Shown one piece after another: positions 1 to 7,264 of a DNA stretch of 33,155 nt (positions are counted from its first letter, which is position 1; every line of letters starts with the position of its first letter). The notes beneath the pieces were generated by a model. The model had not been told where the DNA came from, made no database searches, and worked only from the letters and a program-made list of their open reading frames with translations. Made by a program: the position numbers and the translations under genes. Source of the stretch: Clostridia bacterium (lineage in GTDB: Bacteria > Bacillota > Clostridia > Oscillospirales > CAG-272); NCBI GenBank assembly GCA_017508425.1, contig JAFVYZ010000049.1, positions 1-33,155 of the forward strand. Direction: 5' to 3'.

Positions 1-249
1 GCCAAGAAACTTATAGTGCGCTTTTTTCGCCGGGGCAATGGTGTTCCCCTTTTCGGACCCCACCTTGATCTCCTGGGCAGCACTCCCGTCCTCGCTCTTG
101 TAGCAGTAAACGGTATGCGTGTTGCCCTTACTGCCGCCGCCCGCATTGTTGCTTTCACCGCCGCCACCGCAGGCGGCAAAAGCAAATACGCTGCACAGCA
201 GCAAAAGCAAGGCCGGTATTATCATCATTCTTCTCAATCTCGTATTCAT
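1..249 (-). CDS. Lipoprotein with InlB-type repeat start (3' end outside window)
   Basis: Only the first 83 codons are present; the gene runs off the left edge. The product starts with a basic, hydrophobic signal peptide and a clear lipobox ending in FAAC, followed by a Gly/Ser/Asn-rich spacer, so it should be lipidated and held on the outer face of the membrane. The visible end (HTVYCYKSEDG... HYKFLG) has the form of the start of an InlB/Listeria-Bacteroides repeat and resembles the same segment of the upstream gene (YTLYCYDEEEGE... YYAFLG), so the two look like tandem paralogs. A GGAG site lies six bases before the ATG. It follows the upstream gene after 26 bases and is probably in the same transcript. 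The surface ligand is unknown. Confidence 0.75.
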   Translation of the reverse strand, partial: MNTRLRRMMIIPALLLLLCSVFAFAACGGGGESNNAGGGSKGNTHTVYCYKSEDGSAAQEIKVGSEKGNTIAPAKKAHYKFLG

Positions 250-275
250 CACAAACTCCGTTTTATCCTCAGGTT

Positions 276-1517
276 TTAAATGCTTTGCCATACGGCATAA
301 AGGTCCATATTTCCCATCGTGCCCGAGGGCAGGTAAAAGAACACGCGGCCCGTGCCGTCGCTTTTCTCCGACCAACCAACGTGCTCAAAGCCATCACGCG
401 TCAGTACAGGCAGGCGGTCGCTATATCCGTAACGGTATGTAAGCGGGGCGCAAGCTTGCTCACATCCCGTATGAAAGGTTATAGTATAGTCAATGGGCAC
501 GAATTTCGCATAATAGGTATGGGCAAGCGCATCAAAGGAAACGTGGGTGAGCGGATTTCCCGAACAGCTTTCATTCGAATACCATCCGTCAAAATCGTGC
601 GCCAATCTTGTGGCGTCGGGAAGCGCGGCAAGCGAGCCGCCGGCATCGATGATCTTTACCGTACGCACGTCATTTTCGCCATACACAAAGCGTACGTTTT
701 TATAGCGCTGCCACGAGGCGTAAAGACGCAAGCGTCCGGTCACGGGGGCGGTATATTCGATGTATTCATAAGGACTGGTGGACCACCCGATGATCTCGTA
801 GCCGCCAACCGTATCGTCCTCCCAATACGGGGTAAAGTCAAGGACCGTACCGTGCTCGACCGTGAGGACCACCGTCTTCATCGTGCCGTTGTTGTAATCC
901 AAGATCACCTCAAAGGCCTTTTTTCGATATTTTGCGAAAAGAACGATCTCGCGAGTTTCATGGTCCGCATAAACATTACGTGTGGGAGAAAACTGCTCGT
1001 AATTGACCTGCCCCTCCTCGTCGGTATAACAGTCACCGTACTGCGAATACCATCCCAAGAATTCAAGCGACTCATCAGCGGGCGTGGGTATGGGGGGCGT
1101 CAGTGTCCACGCGTCAACACAAATGGGTGCCGTATCCAAGACCCCCTCGGAGAATGTGCCGCCATCGGGGTCAAAGCGCACCGTGTATGGGATCGCCTCA
1201 AATTTGGCGTAGACCGTAATGTCCCGATCGATCAAAAATTCCTCGACCTGTGCGCCCTCGGCATCAAAGACCTGGATCCCCTCGGCGGTGTAATAGCCAA
1301 GGAAGGCATAATATCTTCGATAAGGACAAGTGACGGTATTGTCCGTCTTGCTCTCGACCTTCACCTCGGTCGGCTCGCCCTCCTCCTCATCATAGCAGTA
1401 GAGCGTATATCCCTGCGCCTGCTCCTCCAGTGCGTTTATCAAGCGAAAAAAACAACCCGTCAACGTCAAGCAGCAAAAAAGCAGTAGGAACACCCCGCAA
1501 ATTATTTTTTTCTTCAT
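276..1517 (-). CDS. Surface lipoprotein made of InlB B-type repeats
   Basis: A 413-residue lipoprotein. I placed the start at an internal ATG because GGAGG sits nine bases before it and the protein then begins directly with MKKK plus a hydrophobic signal peptide and lipobox LTGC; the longer frame adds 12 unlikely residues. After the lipidated Cys come about five beta-rich units of 65-85 residues (roughly 35-105, 107-195, 200-270, 275-340, 342-411). Each has the InlB/Flg_new pattern: a VxFxxxGG-like first strand, a central GW(Y/S) and a final LYAxW or YAKF strand. Such repeats occur in surface proteins that bind polymers or host molecules; no catalytic domain is visible. It is transcribed from a near-consensus promoter ahead of a structured leader and precedes a similar lipoprotein gene. 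Confidence 0.8.
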   Translation of the reverse strand: MKKKIICGVFLLLFCCLTLTGCFFRLINALEEQAQGYTLYCYDEEEGEPTEVKVESKTDNTVTCPYRRYYAFLGYYTAEGIQVFDAEGAQVEEFLIDRDITVYAKFEAIPYTVRFDPDGGTFSEGVLDTAPICVDAWTLTPPIPTPADESLEFLGWYSQYGDCYTDEEGQVNYEQFSPTRNVYADHETREIVLFAKYRKKAFEVILDYNNGTMKTVVLTVEHGTVLDFTPYWEDDTVGGYEIIGWSTSPYEYIEYTAPVTGRLRLYASWQRYKNVRFVYGENDVRTVKIIDAGGSLAALPDATRLAHDFDGWYSNESCSGNPLTHVSFDALAHTYYAKFVPIDYTITFHTGCEQACAPLTYRYGYSDRLPVLTRDGFEHVGWSEKSDGTGRVFFYLPSGTMGNMDLYAVWQSI

Positions 1518-1532
1518 TACCGCAATCCTCCC

Positions 1533-1561
1533 ACGCTCACGTGCATCACGCACGTACGAGC
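1533..1561 (-). other. Stem-loop in the 5' leader of the InlB lipoprotein gene
   Basis: The leader between promoter and start contains a nested inverted repeat: CGCTC/GAGCG outside and ACGTGC/GCACGT inside, around a five-base loop. A smaller GCGCG/CGCGC stem lies just upstream. There is no T-run, so it is not a simple terminator. It ends about ten bases before the GGAGG site and could affect mRNA stability or translation. No known riboswitch class was recognised. Confidence 0.4.
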
Positions 1562-1604
1562 GTTCGACGCGCGCAAAACACGCGCGCTAAATATACTTAC
1601 TGCA

Positions 1605-1634
1605 ATTATATCATAGATAAAATTACAATGTCAA
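1605..1634 (-). promoter_or_regulatory. Sigma-A promoter of the InlB lipoprotein genes
   Basis: Minus strand TTGACA, 18-base spacer, TATAAT. Both hexamers are perfect; only the spacer is one base longer than ideal. It would start transcription near 1598, about 80 bases before the chosen ATG. Confidence 0.8.
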
Positions 1635-1662
1635 TAACTTTTCCAAAACTGGCGAAAAATGT

Positions 1663-1697
1663 AAAAGGGAGAGAGCCAATCGGGCACTCTCCCTTTA
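1663..1697 (-). terminator. Rho-independent terminator after the Lys-rich membrane protein
   Basis: Minus-strand stem AAAGGGAGAG/CTCTCCCTTT with an inner GCC/GGC pairing, followed by TTTTACATTTTT. It lies directly after the stop codon of the upstream gene and separates it from the next promoter. Confidence 0.75.
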
Positions 1698-1704
1698 TTT
1701 TGTA

Positions 1705-3804
1705 TTACCAAATGGAACCGATTCCCGACGCGATCCTTTCGTTGGTGCGCGCACCGCGATAATTTACATACACGGTAAACGTACCCTCAGACGTCATGTC
1801 GGTAATGAAGAAAAGGCTATGAACGGGGGTCGAAAAATCCGACACACCGTCCATCACGTCACGCACCTCTGCACCGTTATCACTGACGGCCAGCAGGCCC
1901 TGCGTGCGGTAAAAGCAAAACAGATCGTCGGCCGTGACCTGCAAGGAGCCCGGAACAATGCCATCGCAAAGGCGCGTGGCACCCGTTTCGGCACGCCATA
2001 CGTAAAGTGCGTTTTCAAGCCCTGTGAACATCACACGGCTGCCGTCCACGTTAGTACAATACTCCCTGACGTTCCACTCAATGCGCGTCGCTTCGGTCTT
2101 GCCCGCTTTCACGTGATAAAGATCACGTGTCGAGCCGCTTTTGAGAAAATAAACGCCCTTGCTCGTCACGGTCACGGTTTCGGCACCGTCCATGTAATCC
2201 ACGTCCACCAGGTTGCCCTTTCGGTCAAGATAGGTGAGCATCTTACCCGTGCCGACGGCGTGTGAAAAGTAATTTTTATAAAAGCTTCCGAGCATAAATT
2301 GCGTACCGTTCGCTATTTTTCGCGACGCCACACGGCGATTGGGCAAAAGTTCAAGATACTCGGTGCTCGTAGCACCCACGATCTGACGGCGCTCACCCGA
2401 GGCAAACAGCGCGGTGCCGCCGTTTTCGGTAAAGAGAAGCTCGGTGAAATCACGGTTGAAAATCAACGAATCAAGATCGGGGGCAGCAGCGCACTTGATC
2501 TTTTGCGCCTTTTTGCTGTCAAACACATAAAGGCCGCCTTCCGCGTCGGTATAATACACATACCTTGAAGCATCGCAAATGGCCACGGGGGAAAGCCCTG
2601 CCGTGCCCTCTATGTAAGGGCGATTGCCCGAGTAGGATTCGATACGCAAATGTGCGGTGCCCGCATCGTCCAAGGATACAAAGGCGAGCTCCTTGCCGTT
2701 GGCGGAAAGACAATAGGCACTTGACGTGCAATTTTGAGAGATCAAGGACGGCGTATCCTTCTTCCCCGTTGTGCGATAATACAGCGAGGAGGGCGATGTG
2801 CGGTAAGACAGCGCCGACCCATCGGCGGAAAGAACAAAGTCGAGCACACCTTCAGCCACGGAGATCACATTTTTGCCTCGGATGAGATAAAGCGAGGTTC
2901 CGATCATCGCGGCGCAGGTATCACCGCGCCCGTTGTCGGAGCGAGCGGTTAATGCACCCGGGGCCTCTCCTCTAACGGTCCCCTCCACCACGATCAGGGT
3001 CTTGGATTCAGCCGGCACAAAAAGGAAGCTCACCGATGAGGTCCTCTCCACGTACGGAACGGGGCGCACGACATAAATCACCGCGGATACAATAAGCACA
3101 AGAGCGATCACCGCGATCACGCCGACGCGCAGGAAAAAGCTTTTCACCATACGCTCGGGGAAATCCAGCGAGGGATGCGCATCGGAGATCTCACGGTCAC
3201 CGACACGGACCAAAGCACCCGTGGGCAGGGCGACCGGTACAAACGAGGGCTCGCCGCCCTGAGGCTCCGCGGCATTCTTTTCGGGTGTGTACACCGGCTC
3301 CTTTGGAGCTTCCGAGTCGTGTTTCCCTGCATCATTTAGAGGTACCGTGGGCTTTTGGGGTGACTTTTTCGCACCCGTTGTCGTTTTTTTCTTTACCGTT
3401 GTCGCGGGTCCCTTCTCCGACGTCAACCTTTTTGACGCCGTCCCGGTGCCCGTTTTGGGTGTGGTTTCACTTCCGAAGGAGGTGCTTTTTTTGGCCGTGC
3501 CGGTGCCCGTTTTGCGCGCGGCTCCGCTTCCGGAGGAGGTGCTTTTTTTGGCCGTGCCGGTGCCCGTTTTGCGCGTGGCTTCACTTCCGGAGGAGGTGCT
3601 CTTTTTGGCCGTGCCGCTGCCACTCTTCGCAGACGTGCCCGCTTGGGTCGCCGACTTCCCGGAAGCGGTCTTGGTGCCCGTGGCACTACCCGAAGACTTT
3701 TTGGCGGCGGAGGCGGAGGTCGTCTTTTTTGCACCCGTTTTGGGCTTTTCCTTCACCCCTTGCTCCTGCTCATTGCCTGTTTTCTTAGTAGCCGTAACAC
3801 TCAC
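1705..3804 (-). CDS. Membrane protein with repetitive Lys/Thr/Ala-rich tail and propeller-like outer domain
   Basis: Up to 699 residues. Residues 1-150 are low complexity (Lys, Thr, Ala, Ser, Gly) and include three copies of a 19-residue unit containing KTGTGTAKKSTS. Residues 150-220 are a Pro/Glu-rich linker. One membrane helix lies at about 220-248 after a short Arg/Lys-flanked stretch. The remaining 450 residues are beta-rich with recurring strand pairs (YYRTTGKKD, YVYYTDAEGG, LYVWRAETG), like a WD40/TolB-type propeller. With no signal peptide and a single helix, the basic tail should lie inside the cell and the propeller outside. The start is uncertain: the first possible codon is a GTG with no clear ribosome site, while a second GTG 48 bases downstream (position 3756) has AGGAG six bases ahead. 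Function unknown; the tail resembles histone-H1-like or nucleic-acid-binding tails in composition only. Confidence 0.65.
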   Translation of the reverse strand: MSVTATKKTGNEQEQGVKEKPKTGAKKTTSASAAKKSSGSATGTKTASGKSATQAGTSAKSGSGTAKKSTSSGSEATRKTGTGTAKKSTSSGSGAARKTGTGTAKKSTSFGSETTPKTGTGTASKRLTSEKGPATTVKKKTTTGAKKSPQKPTVPLNDAGKHDSEAPKEPVYTPEKNAAEPQGGEPSFVPVALPTGALVRVGDREISDAHPSLDFPERMVKSFFLRVGVIAVIALVLIVSAVIYVVRPVPYVERTSSVSFLFVPAESKTLIVVEGTVRGEAPGALTARSDNGRGDTCAAMIGTSLYLIRGKNVISVAEGVLDFVLSADGSALSYRTSPSSLYYRTTGKKDTPSLISQNCTSSAYCLSANGKELAFVSLDDAGTAHLRIESYSGNRPYIEGTAGLSPVAICDASRYVYYTDAEGGLYVFDSKKAQKIKCAAAPDLDSLIFNRDFTELLFTENGGTALFASGERRQIVGATSTEYLELLPNRRVASRKIANGTQFMLGSFYKNYFSHAVGTGKMLTYLDRKGNLVDVDYMDGAETVTVTSKGVYFLKSGSTRDLYHVKAGKTEATRIEWNVREYCTNVDGSRVMFTGLENALYVWRAETGATRLCDGIVPGSLQVTADDLFCFYRTQGLLAVSDNGAEVRDVMDGVSDFSTPVHSLFFITDMTSEGTFTVYVNYRGARTNERIASGIGSIW
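3424..3640 (-). repeat. 57-bp in-frame tandem repeat in the Lys-rich tail
   Basis: Copies begin near 3481, 3538 and 3595 (period exactly 57 bases, 19 codons), with partial copies on both sides. The core, read on the plus strand, is GGTGCTTTTTTTGGCCGTGC. The copies are nearly identical at DNA level, which points to recent expansion; the repeat number may vary between strains without shifting the frame. Confidence 0.85.
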
Positions 3805-3833
3805 CCCACTTTCATTTAGACATTATTTATTTT

Positions 3834-3862
3834 ATTTTAGCATAAAAGAACAAGAATTGCAA
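3834..3862 (-). promoter_or_regulatory. Sigma-A promoter of the Lys-rich membrane protein
   Basis: Minus strand TTGCAA, 17-base spacer, TAAAAT. The leader to the first GTG would be only about 23 bases. The -35 box lies just beyond the terminator of the upstream Mur ligase gene. Confidence 0.6.
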
Positions 3863-3876
3863 TAGAAAAGATAAAG

Positions 3877-3910
3877 AAAACCGTACGGAGAGCTTATCTT
3901 CTCCGTACGG
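3877..3910 (-). terminator. Terminator overlapping the stop codon of the MurE-like gene
   Basis: Minus-strand stem CCGTACGGAGA/TCTCCGTACGG with the TAA stop in its loop, followed by TTTTCTTT. The 5' arm is the last codons of the ligase gene, so the end of translation and the terminator overlap. Confidence 0.8.
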
Positions 3911-5336
3911 CATCGAGGAGCACCTCCTTGTCCGAAAAAAGCTCGGACACGCCCGAAATCAGCTGTGTTTCATCATACGCCTTGCCAAGCACCAGCAAAG
4001 TATCTCCTGCGCGAAGCTCCTCGGCGGCACGGCACAGGGCCGCATAGCGCGAGGGCAATGCCAAAAAGCGACCGGTATCGGCAACATCCGCCACCATATC
4101 GCGAAGAATGCGGGGCACCGGCTCACTGTCGGGATCATCGGCGGTAAAATAGGCAAAATCCGCACCCGTAACGGCCGCTTTTCCCAAGGGAGCGCGACGG
4201 GCAAATGCACGCCCACCCACCGAGCCGAGCACCACGGAAAGCCTGCCGGGCGTGATCCTGCGCAATGAAGAAAGCGCATACGTAAGATCCTCGGCCTCAA
4301 AGGCGTTATCCAGGAAAATGCGCGCGCCGCCCACCTCGCAAACGCATTCCAAGCGGTAGGGCGTTGAGGCGGTGAAAAAGCCCTCTGCGATCTCGCCGAG
4401 CGACATCCCTGCCGCAAGGGCAAGGGCTGTGGCCGCGGCGGCATTTTGCGCGGCGTGGAGGCCGACGCAAGGATAAAAAACCGTTTCACGCTGCCCGTCA
4501 AAGGTCAGCGAAAAGGCAGTACAGGGCGGCTCGATCTGCACAAGGTATGGATTTTCCACCCCAATATCACCCTTATCGCCAAACGTGACGCACCGTTTCA
4601 CCGCACAAGGCACCGAAAGCCCCGCGGGCAAAAATCCCAGCGGTGCGCCTGCATCAAACAGCTTTTGCGTCGCCGCACGGTACGCCTCCGTGTCGCGATA
4701 CAGTCCCCTTACGCTCGCGCGAGATGATAAGGACGTGCACAAAAGGGCGGCAAACGGTATTGCTTTTTCACTATGATGAGCCAGCATATAGGCCGAAAAC
4801 TCCAGCAACACGAATTCCACTTTTTTGCGGCGTGCCGCGCGAAGCATACGCTGAATATCGGCAGCAGTCGGCGCGGTCTTTATCGGAGTAACGACATCCC
4901 CGAGAAAAAAGGCATCGGTCGTTAGGGCCGCCACGCTTTTCCCTGCTCCTGACAAAAGATCCAAGGCCAGTCGTATCACCGAGCTTTTGCCGTGCGTGCC
5001 GGTGATTCCAAACACCGTCATAGACCTTGCGGGATACCCGAAACAGCGAGCGGCAAGATCCCCCAAATACGCCTCCGGATCCTCGGTGATGTACACGGCC
5101 GCATCCTCGGGCAGTCCAAGGCCCCTTTGTGCCAAAAATAGGCGACAGCCGCGCGCATACGCCGCGGCAGCACTGCTGTGGCCGTCCCTTACGGGTGTTT
5201 TAAGGCACACGTAAAGCGTATTCGCCCCTGCATCCTCAGGGGCGCTCACCACATCGGTGACGTTTAGATCATACGAGGAAAGCGCGCCCCTATTTCTTTC
5301 AAATGAAAACGGCTCAAAAAGCTTATCGGCTCTCAT
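3894..5336 (-). CDS. MurE-like Mur ligase paralog with altered active-site motifs
   Basis: A 480-residue protein of three-domain Mur ligase architecture, most like MurE (UDP-MurNAc-tripeptide synthetase). The ATP loop is intact (GITGTHGKSS, residues 110-119). GLHAAQNAAAA (292-302) matches the G-x-HNxxNxxAA region, and the C-terminal domain keeps DTLLVLGKAYDETQ. Several hallmark residues differ: the usual EVSSH is EFSAY (179-183), the lysine normally carbamylated for metal binding aligns with Thr223, YAHTPD is replaced by NAFEAE, and the DNPR motif that reads diaminopimelate aligns with DDPD (400-403). It may use another amino acid or amide donor, or be non-catalytic. The start follows the upstream stop after one base with GGGAG seven bases ahead, so the two genes are translationally coupled. 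The housekeeping murE is presumably elsewhere. Confidence 0.75.
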   Translation of the reverse strand: MRADKLFEPFSFERNRGALSSYDLNVTDVVSAPEDAGANTLYVCLKTPVRDGHSSAAAAYARGCRLFLAQRGLGLPEDAAVYITEDPEAYLGDLAARCFGYPARSMTVFGITGTHGKSSVIRLALDLLSGAGKSVAALTTDAFFLGDVVTPIKTAPTAADIQRMLRAARRKKVEFVLLEFSAYMLAHHSEKAIPFAALLCTSLSSRASVRGLYRDTEAYRAATQKLFDAGAPLGFLPAGLSVPCAVKRCVTFGDKGDIGVENPYLVQIEPPCTAFSLTFDGQRETVFYPCVGLHAAQNAAAATALALAAGMSLGEIAEGFFTASTPYRLECVCEVGGARIFLDNAFEAEDLTYALSSLRRITPGRLSVVLGSVGGRAFARRAPLGKAAVTGADFAYFTADDPDSEPVPRILRDMVADVADTGRFLALPSRYAALCRAAEELRAGDTLLVLGKAYDETQLISGVSELFSDKEVLLDAVRRR

Positions 5337-5337
5337 A

Positions 5338-5694
5338 TCACATCTCCCTTAACAGATCTTCGGCATGGCGCACAATAAAATGCGCCTCAAGCGTCCTGTG
5401 GTTTCGTGCCACAAATTCACCGTACGCACGGTCGCATTCAATGAGCAGCGGGAGCCTGAGACCGCACTCCGCATCCAAATCGAGCAAGATGGCAAGCAAC
5501 ACCTCATCGGAAAGCGTCGGAGGAGCCGAAATCACGCGCACATCAGGCAAAAAACGGAGCGTGAGAGCCCTTTTTCCGGTCAGGACCGTGCTCCCGACTC
5601 CGTATTTCTTTTCCATATGACGCACACACGTATGCGCCTCGGTGTTGGCCCCAAGTATGATCGGAAACAGGCAATCGCCCAGCGCCTCTCTCAT
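5338..5694 (-). CDS. Stand-alone pre-ATP-grasp domain, D-aspartate-ligase-like
   Basis: 118 residues starting at an ATG with GGGGAG ahead of it (a longer frame exists, but the promoter at 5728-5756 would not serve it). The sequence FPIILGANTEAHTCVRHMEKK and LPLLIECDRAYGEFVARN closely follows the N-terminal Rossmann-like (pre-ATP-grasp) domain of D-aspartate ligases and related carboxylate-amine ligases. In those the matching motifs are VILGxDxxAYxxAR and LLIGCGDxYVELxxxN. The ATP-binding and catalytic lobes are absent: the gene stops and the MurE-like gene begins one base later. It could be a decayed ligase or a small partner of the Mur ligase. D-Asp ligases act on peptidoglycan precursors, so the pairing fits a cell-wall role; this is inference. 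Confidence 0.6.
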   Translation of the reverse strand: MREALGDCLFPIILGANTEAHTCVRHMEKKYGVGSTVLTGKRALTLRFLPDVRVISAPPTLSDEVLLAILLDLDAECGLRLPLLIECDRAYGEFVARNHRTLEAHFIVRHAEDLLREM

Positions 5695-5727
5695 CCCGTC
5701 ACTCCCCTTTCCTCTTTTGCTATTCTT

Positions 5728-5756
5728 ATTATACTCCGAATAATGGGCCAAAACAA
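5728..5756 (-). promoter_or_regulatory. Promoter of the pre-ATP-grasp/Mur ligase pair
   Basis: Minus strand TTGTTT, 17-base spacer, TATAAT. It predicts a leader of about 25-30 bases to the chosen ATG, supporting the shorter start. It is back-to-back with the acetyltransferase promoter. Confidence 0.65.
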
Positions 5757-5784
5757 GCGAAATTTGGCGATTTCAAAAATTCTC

Positions 5785-5813
5785 TTGCGAGTTTTATAAA
5801 AAAAGAGTATAAT
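5785..5813 (+). promoter_or_regulatory. Promoter of the GNAT acetyltransferase
   Basis: TTGCGA, 17-base spacer, perfect TATAAT; start predicted near 5820, about 25 bases before the ATG. Confidence 0.7.
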
Positions 5814-5844
5814 AAACGAGAAGGACCCCAAAGGGAGAGGCGAT

Positions 5845-6438
5845 ATGAAAAAGGAAAACCTATTACATATATTTTCACACATGCCAAAGCTTGAGACCGA
5901 GCGGCTTTTTCTACGCCCGATGCGCGTATCGGATGCGCCGGATATGTTTGAATACGCGAGCGACCCCGACGTCACGCGTTACCTCTTGTGGCGGCCGCAC
6001 GCGGACATCGGCCACACACGCTCATACCTTGAGTATCTCGGCGGCCGTTACCGCCTCGGCATGCACTACGAATGGGCGGTCATTTTAAAGGCCGAGAGCC
6101 GTATGATCGGCACCTGCGGCTTTGCCTCGATCGATTGCCCGAACAACAAGGCCGAGATCGGTTACGTCTTAAATCCCCGTTACCGTGGGCAAGAATTGAT
6201 GCCCGAGGCTGTAAAACGCGTGCTGGCCTTTGGGTTTGACGTGTTAAATCTACACCGTATTGAGGCGCGTTATATGATCGGCAACGATGCCTCGCGCCGC
6301 GTCATGGAAAAGGTGGGAATGACCTTTGAGGGCGTGGGGCGCGACGCCCTTTTGGTAAAAGGGGCATACCGCGACATCGGCACCTGTGCCATTTTGGCCA
6401 ACGAGCACCGACAGCAAAAGCTAAAAAACGATGGGTGA
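5845..6438 (+). CDS. GNAT acetyltransferase, RimJ/RimL type
   Basis: 197 residues with the whole RimJ/RimL-like GNAT fold. LETERLFLRPMRVSDAPDMF marks the N-terminal strand and helix, EIGYVLNPRYRGQELMPEAV (about 118-137) is motif A with the acetyl-CoA pyrophosphate loop R-G-Q-x-x, and NLHRIEARYMIGNDASRRVM plus EKVGMTFEG form the conserved C-terminal half. Members transfer acetyl from acetyl-CoA to the N-terminus of a protein or to small amines; the acceptor here is unknown. AGGGAGAGG lies just ahead of the ATG. It is a single-gene unit with its own promoter and a shared bidirectional terminator. Confidence 0.9.
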   Translation: MKKENLLHIFSHMPKLETERLFLRPMRVSDAPDMFEYASDPDVTRYLLWRPHADIGHTRSYLEYLGGRYRLGMHYEWAVILKAESRMIGTCGFASIDCPNNKAEIGYVLNPRYRGQELMPEAVKRVLAFGFDVLNLHRIEARYMIGNDASRRVMEKVGMTFEGVGRDALLVKGAYRDIGTCAILANEHRQQKLKNDG

Positions 6439-6478
6439 ACGGTGGCACTTGCCGCAATTCAATACGGCAACTGCAACA

Positions 6479-6514
6479 AAATAGCGGCAAACGTGCACCG
6501 TTTGCCGCTATTTT
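6479..6514. terminator. Bidirectional terminator between convergent genes
   Basis: Perfect 11-base stem AGCGGCAAACG/CGTTTGCCGCT with a five-base loop, ATTTTT on the plus side and TATTTTG on the minus side. It serves the acetyltransferase and the pseudo-ABC gene. Confidence 0.8.
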
Positions 6515-7159
6515 TCAGTTTACCTCAACAATTTTGGCACCTGCCGCCTCGGCGAGCTCTGCCTTGTCGGCGGTGGTATAAAAGATCATCGTTAACTTCA
6601 GCGCCTCAAGCGATGCCTTCAGTGCCTCGCTGATCCCCTCGTGATACTCGGGATGGGTGATGGAAAAGATGTTTTCCATCACGACCATGCGCGGCGATCT
6701 CGTTGCGGCGGCGCCAAGCGTCACACGCACCTTCTGCTGGCTCGACAGTGCCCTTGGCTTGCGCTCGATCAGGTGCGAAAAGTCAAGCAGCTGCGCCGCT
6801 TCGCGCACGCTACGGTCGATCATTTTCTGCGGCATTTTTCTCTTTTTAAGCGGCGCGACAAAGCCCTTGATCACAGGCTTTTTGGGGTGGAATCCGAGCG
6901 CATGATCCTCATCACAGGGAATAAATTCCACGCCATAATCGGCCAGCTTACCCTTCGCGAACAAATGATCACCGAAATAGATCTCACCGCCAACGACCTT
7001 TGCCTTGCCGGAAAGCGCCGCGATCGCAAGCGGAGCCCTCTCGCCCACGAGAACCACCACGTCACCGCCGTTTATTTCAAGTGAAAAATCGGTCAATTCT
7101 TTACCCTTTAGGGTCTTTTTGCCTTTTACGTGCAAATTTTTAATGGTTAAAACAGACAC
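6515..7159 (-). CDS. Degenerate ABC-ATPase-like protein (pseudo-ATPase)
   Basis: 214 residues from a GTG preceded by GGGGG at eight bases; an in-frame TTG two codons upstream is too close to that site. The layout is that of an ABC nucleotide-binding domain: LTIKNLHVKGKK...LTDFSLEINGGDVVVLVGE, then an ALSSQQKVRVTLGAA signature region (137-151) and RMVVMENIF (157-165) in place of Walker B. The Walker A loop GxxGxGKST is replaced by GERAPLAIA, LSGGQ is LSSQQ, and the Walker B Asp-Glu pair is replaced by Met-Glu-Asn. ATP hydrolysis is therefore unlikely. It may be a regulatory partner of the neighbouring ABC-permease fusion, but it has its own strong promoter and is separated from that gene by a terminator. 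Confidence 0.65.
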   Translation of the reverse strand: MSVLTIKNLHVKGKKTLKGKELTDFSLEINGGDVVVLVGERAPLAIAALSGKAKVVGGEIYFGDHLFAKGKLADYGVEFIPCDEDHALGFHPKKPVIKGFVAPLKKRKMPQKMIDRSVREAAQLLDFSHLIERKPRALSSQQKVRVTLGAAATRSPRMVVMENIFSITHPEYHEGISEALKASLEALKLTMIFYTTADKAELAEAAGAKIVEVN

Positions 7160-7188
7160 GGTCAATACCCCCTTTTGTCTTTTACTCT

Positions 7189-7217
7189 ATTATATACCCC
7201 ATCCCCTCGCTTGTCAA
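7189..7217 (-). promoter_or_regulatory. Consensus promoter of the pseudo-ATPase gene
   Basis: Minus strand TTGACA, 17-base spacer, TATAAT: full consensus. It begins immediately after the T-run of the terminator of the upstream ABC gene, so the pseudo-ATPase is strongly and independently expressed. Confidence 0.85.
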
Positions 7218-7249
7218 GAAAAAAACGCCGTGCACAGCACGGCGTTTTT
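7218..7249 (-). terminator. Terminator of the ABC transporter fusion gene
   Basis: Perfect 13-base stem AAAAACGCCGTGC/GCACGGCGTTTTT with a three-base loop, followed on the minus strand by more T. Confidence 0.85.
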
Positions 7250-7264
7250 GTGTTGTTTGATGAA

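Noticed and set aside
285-1487. 400-codon open frame on the plus strand opposite the InlB lipoprotein
   Set aside because: It has no ribosome site or recognisable domain and mirrors a well-supported gene; its composition is that of a reverse complement of coding DNA.
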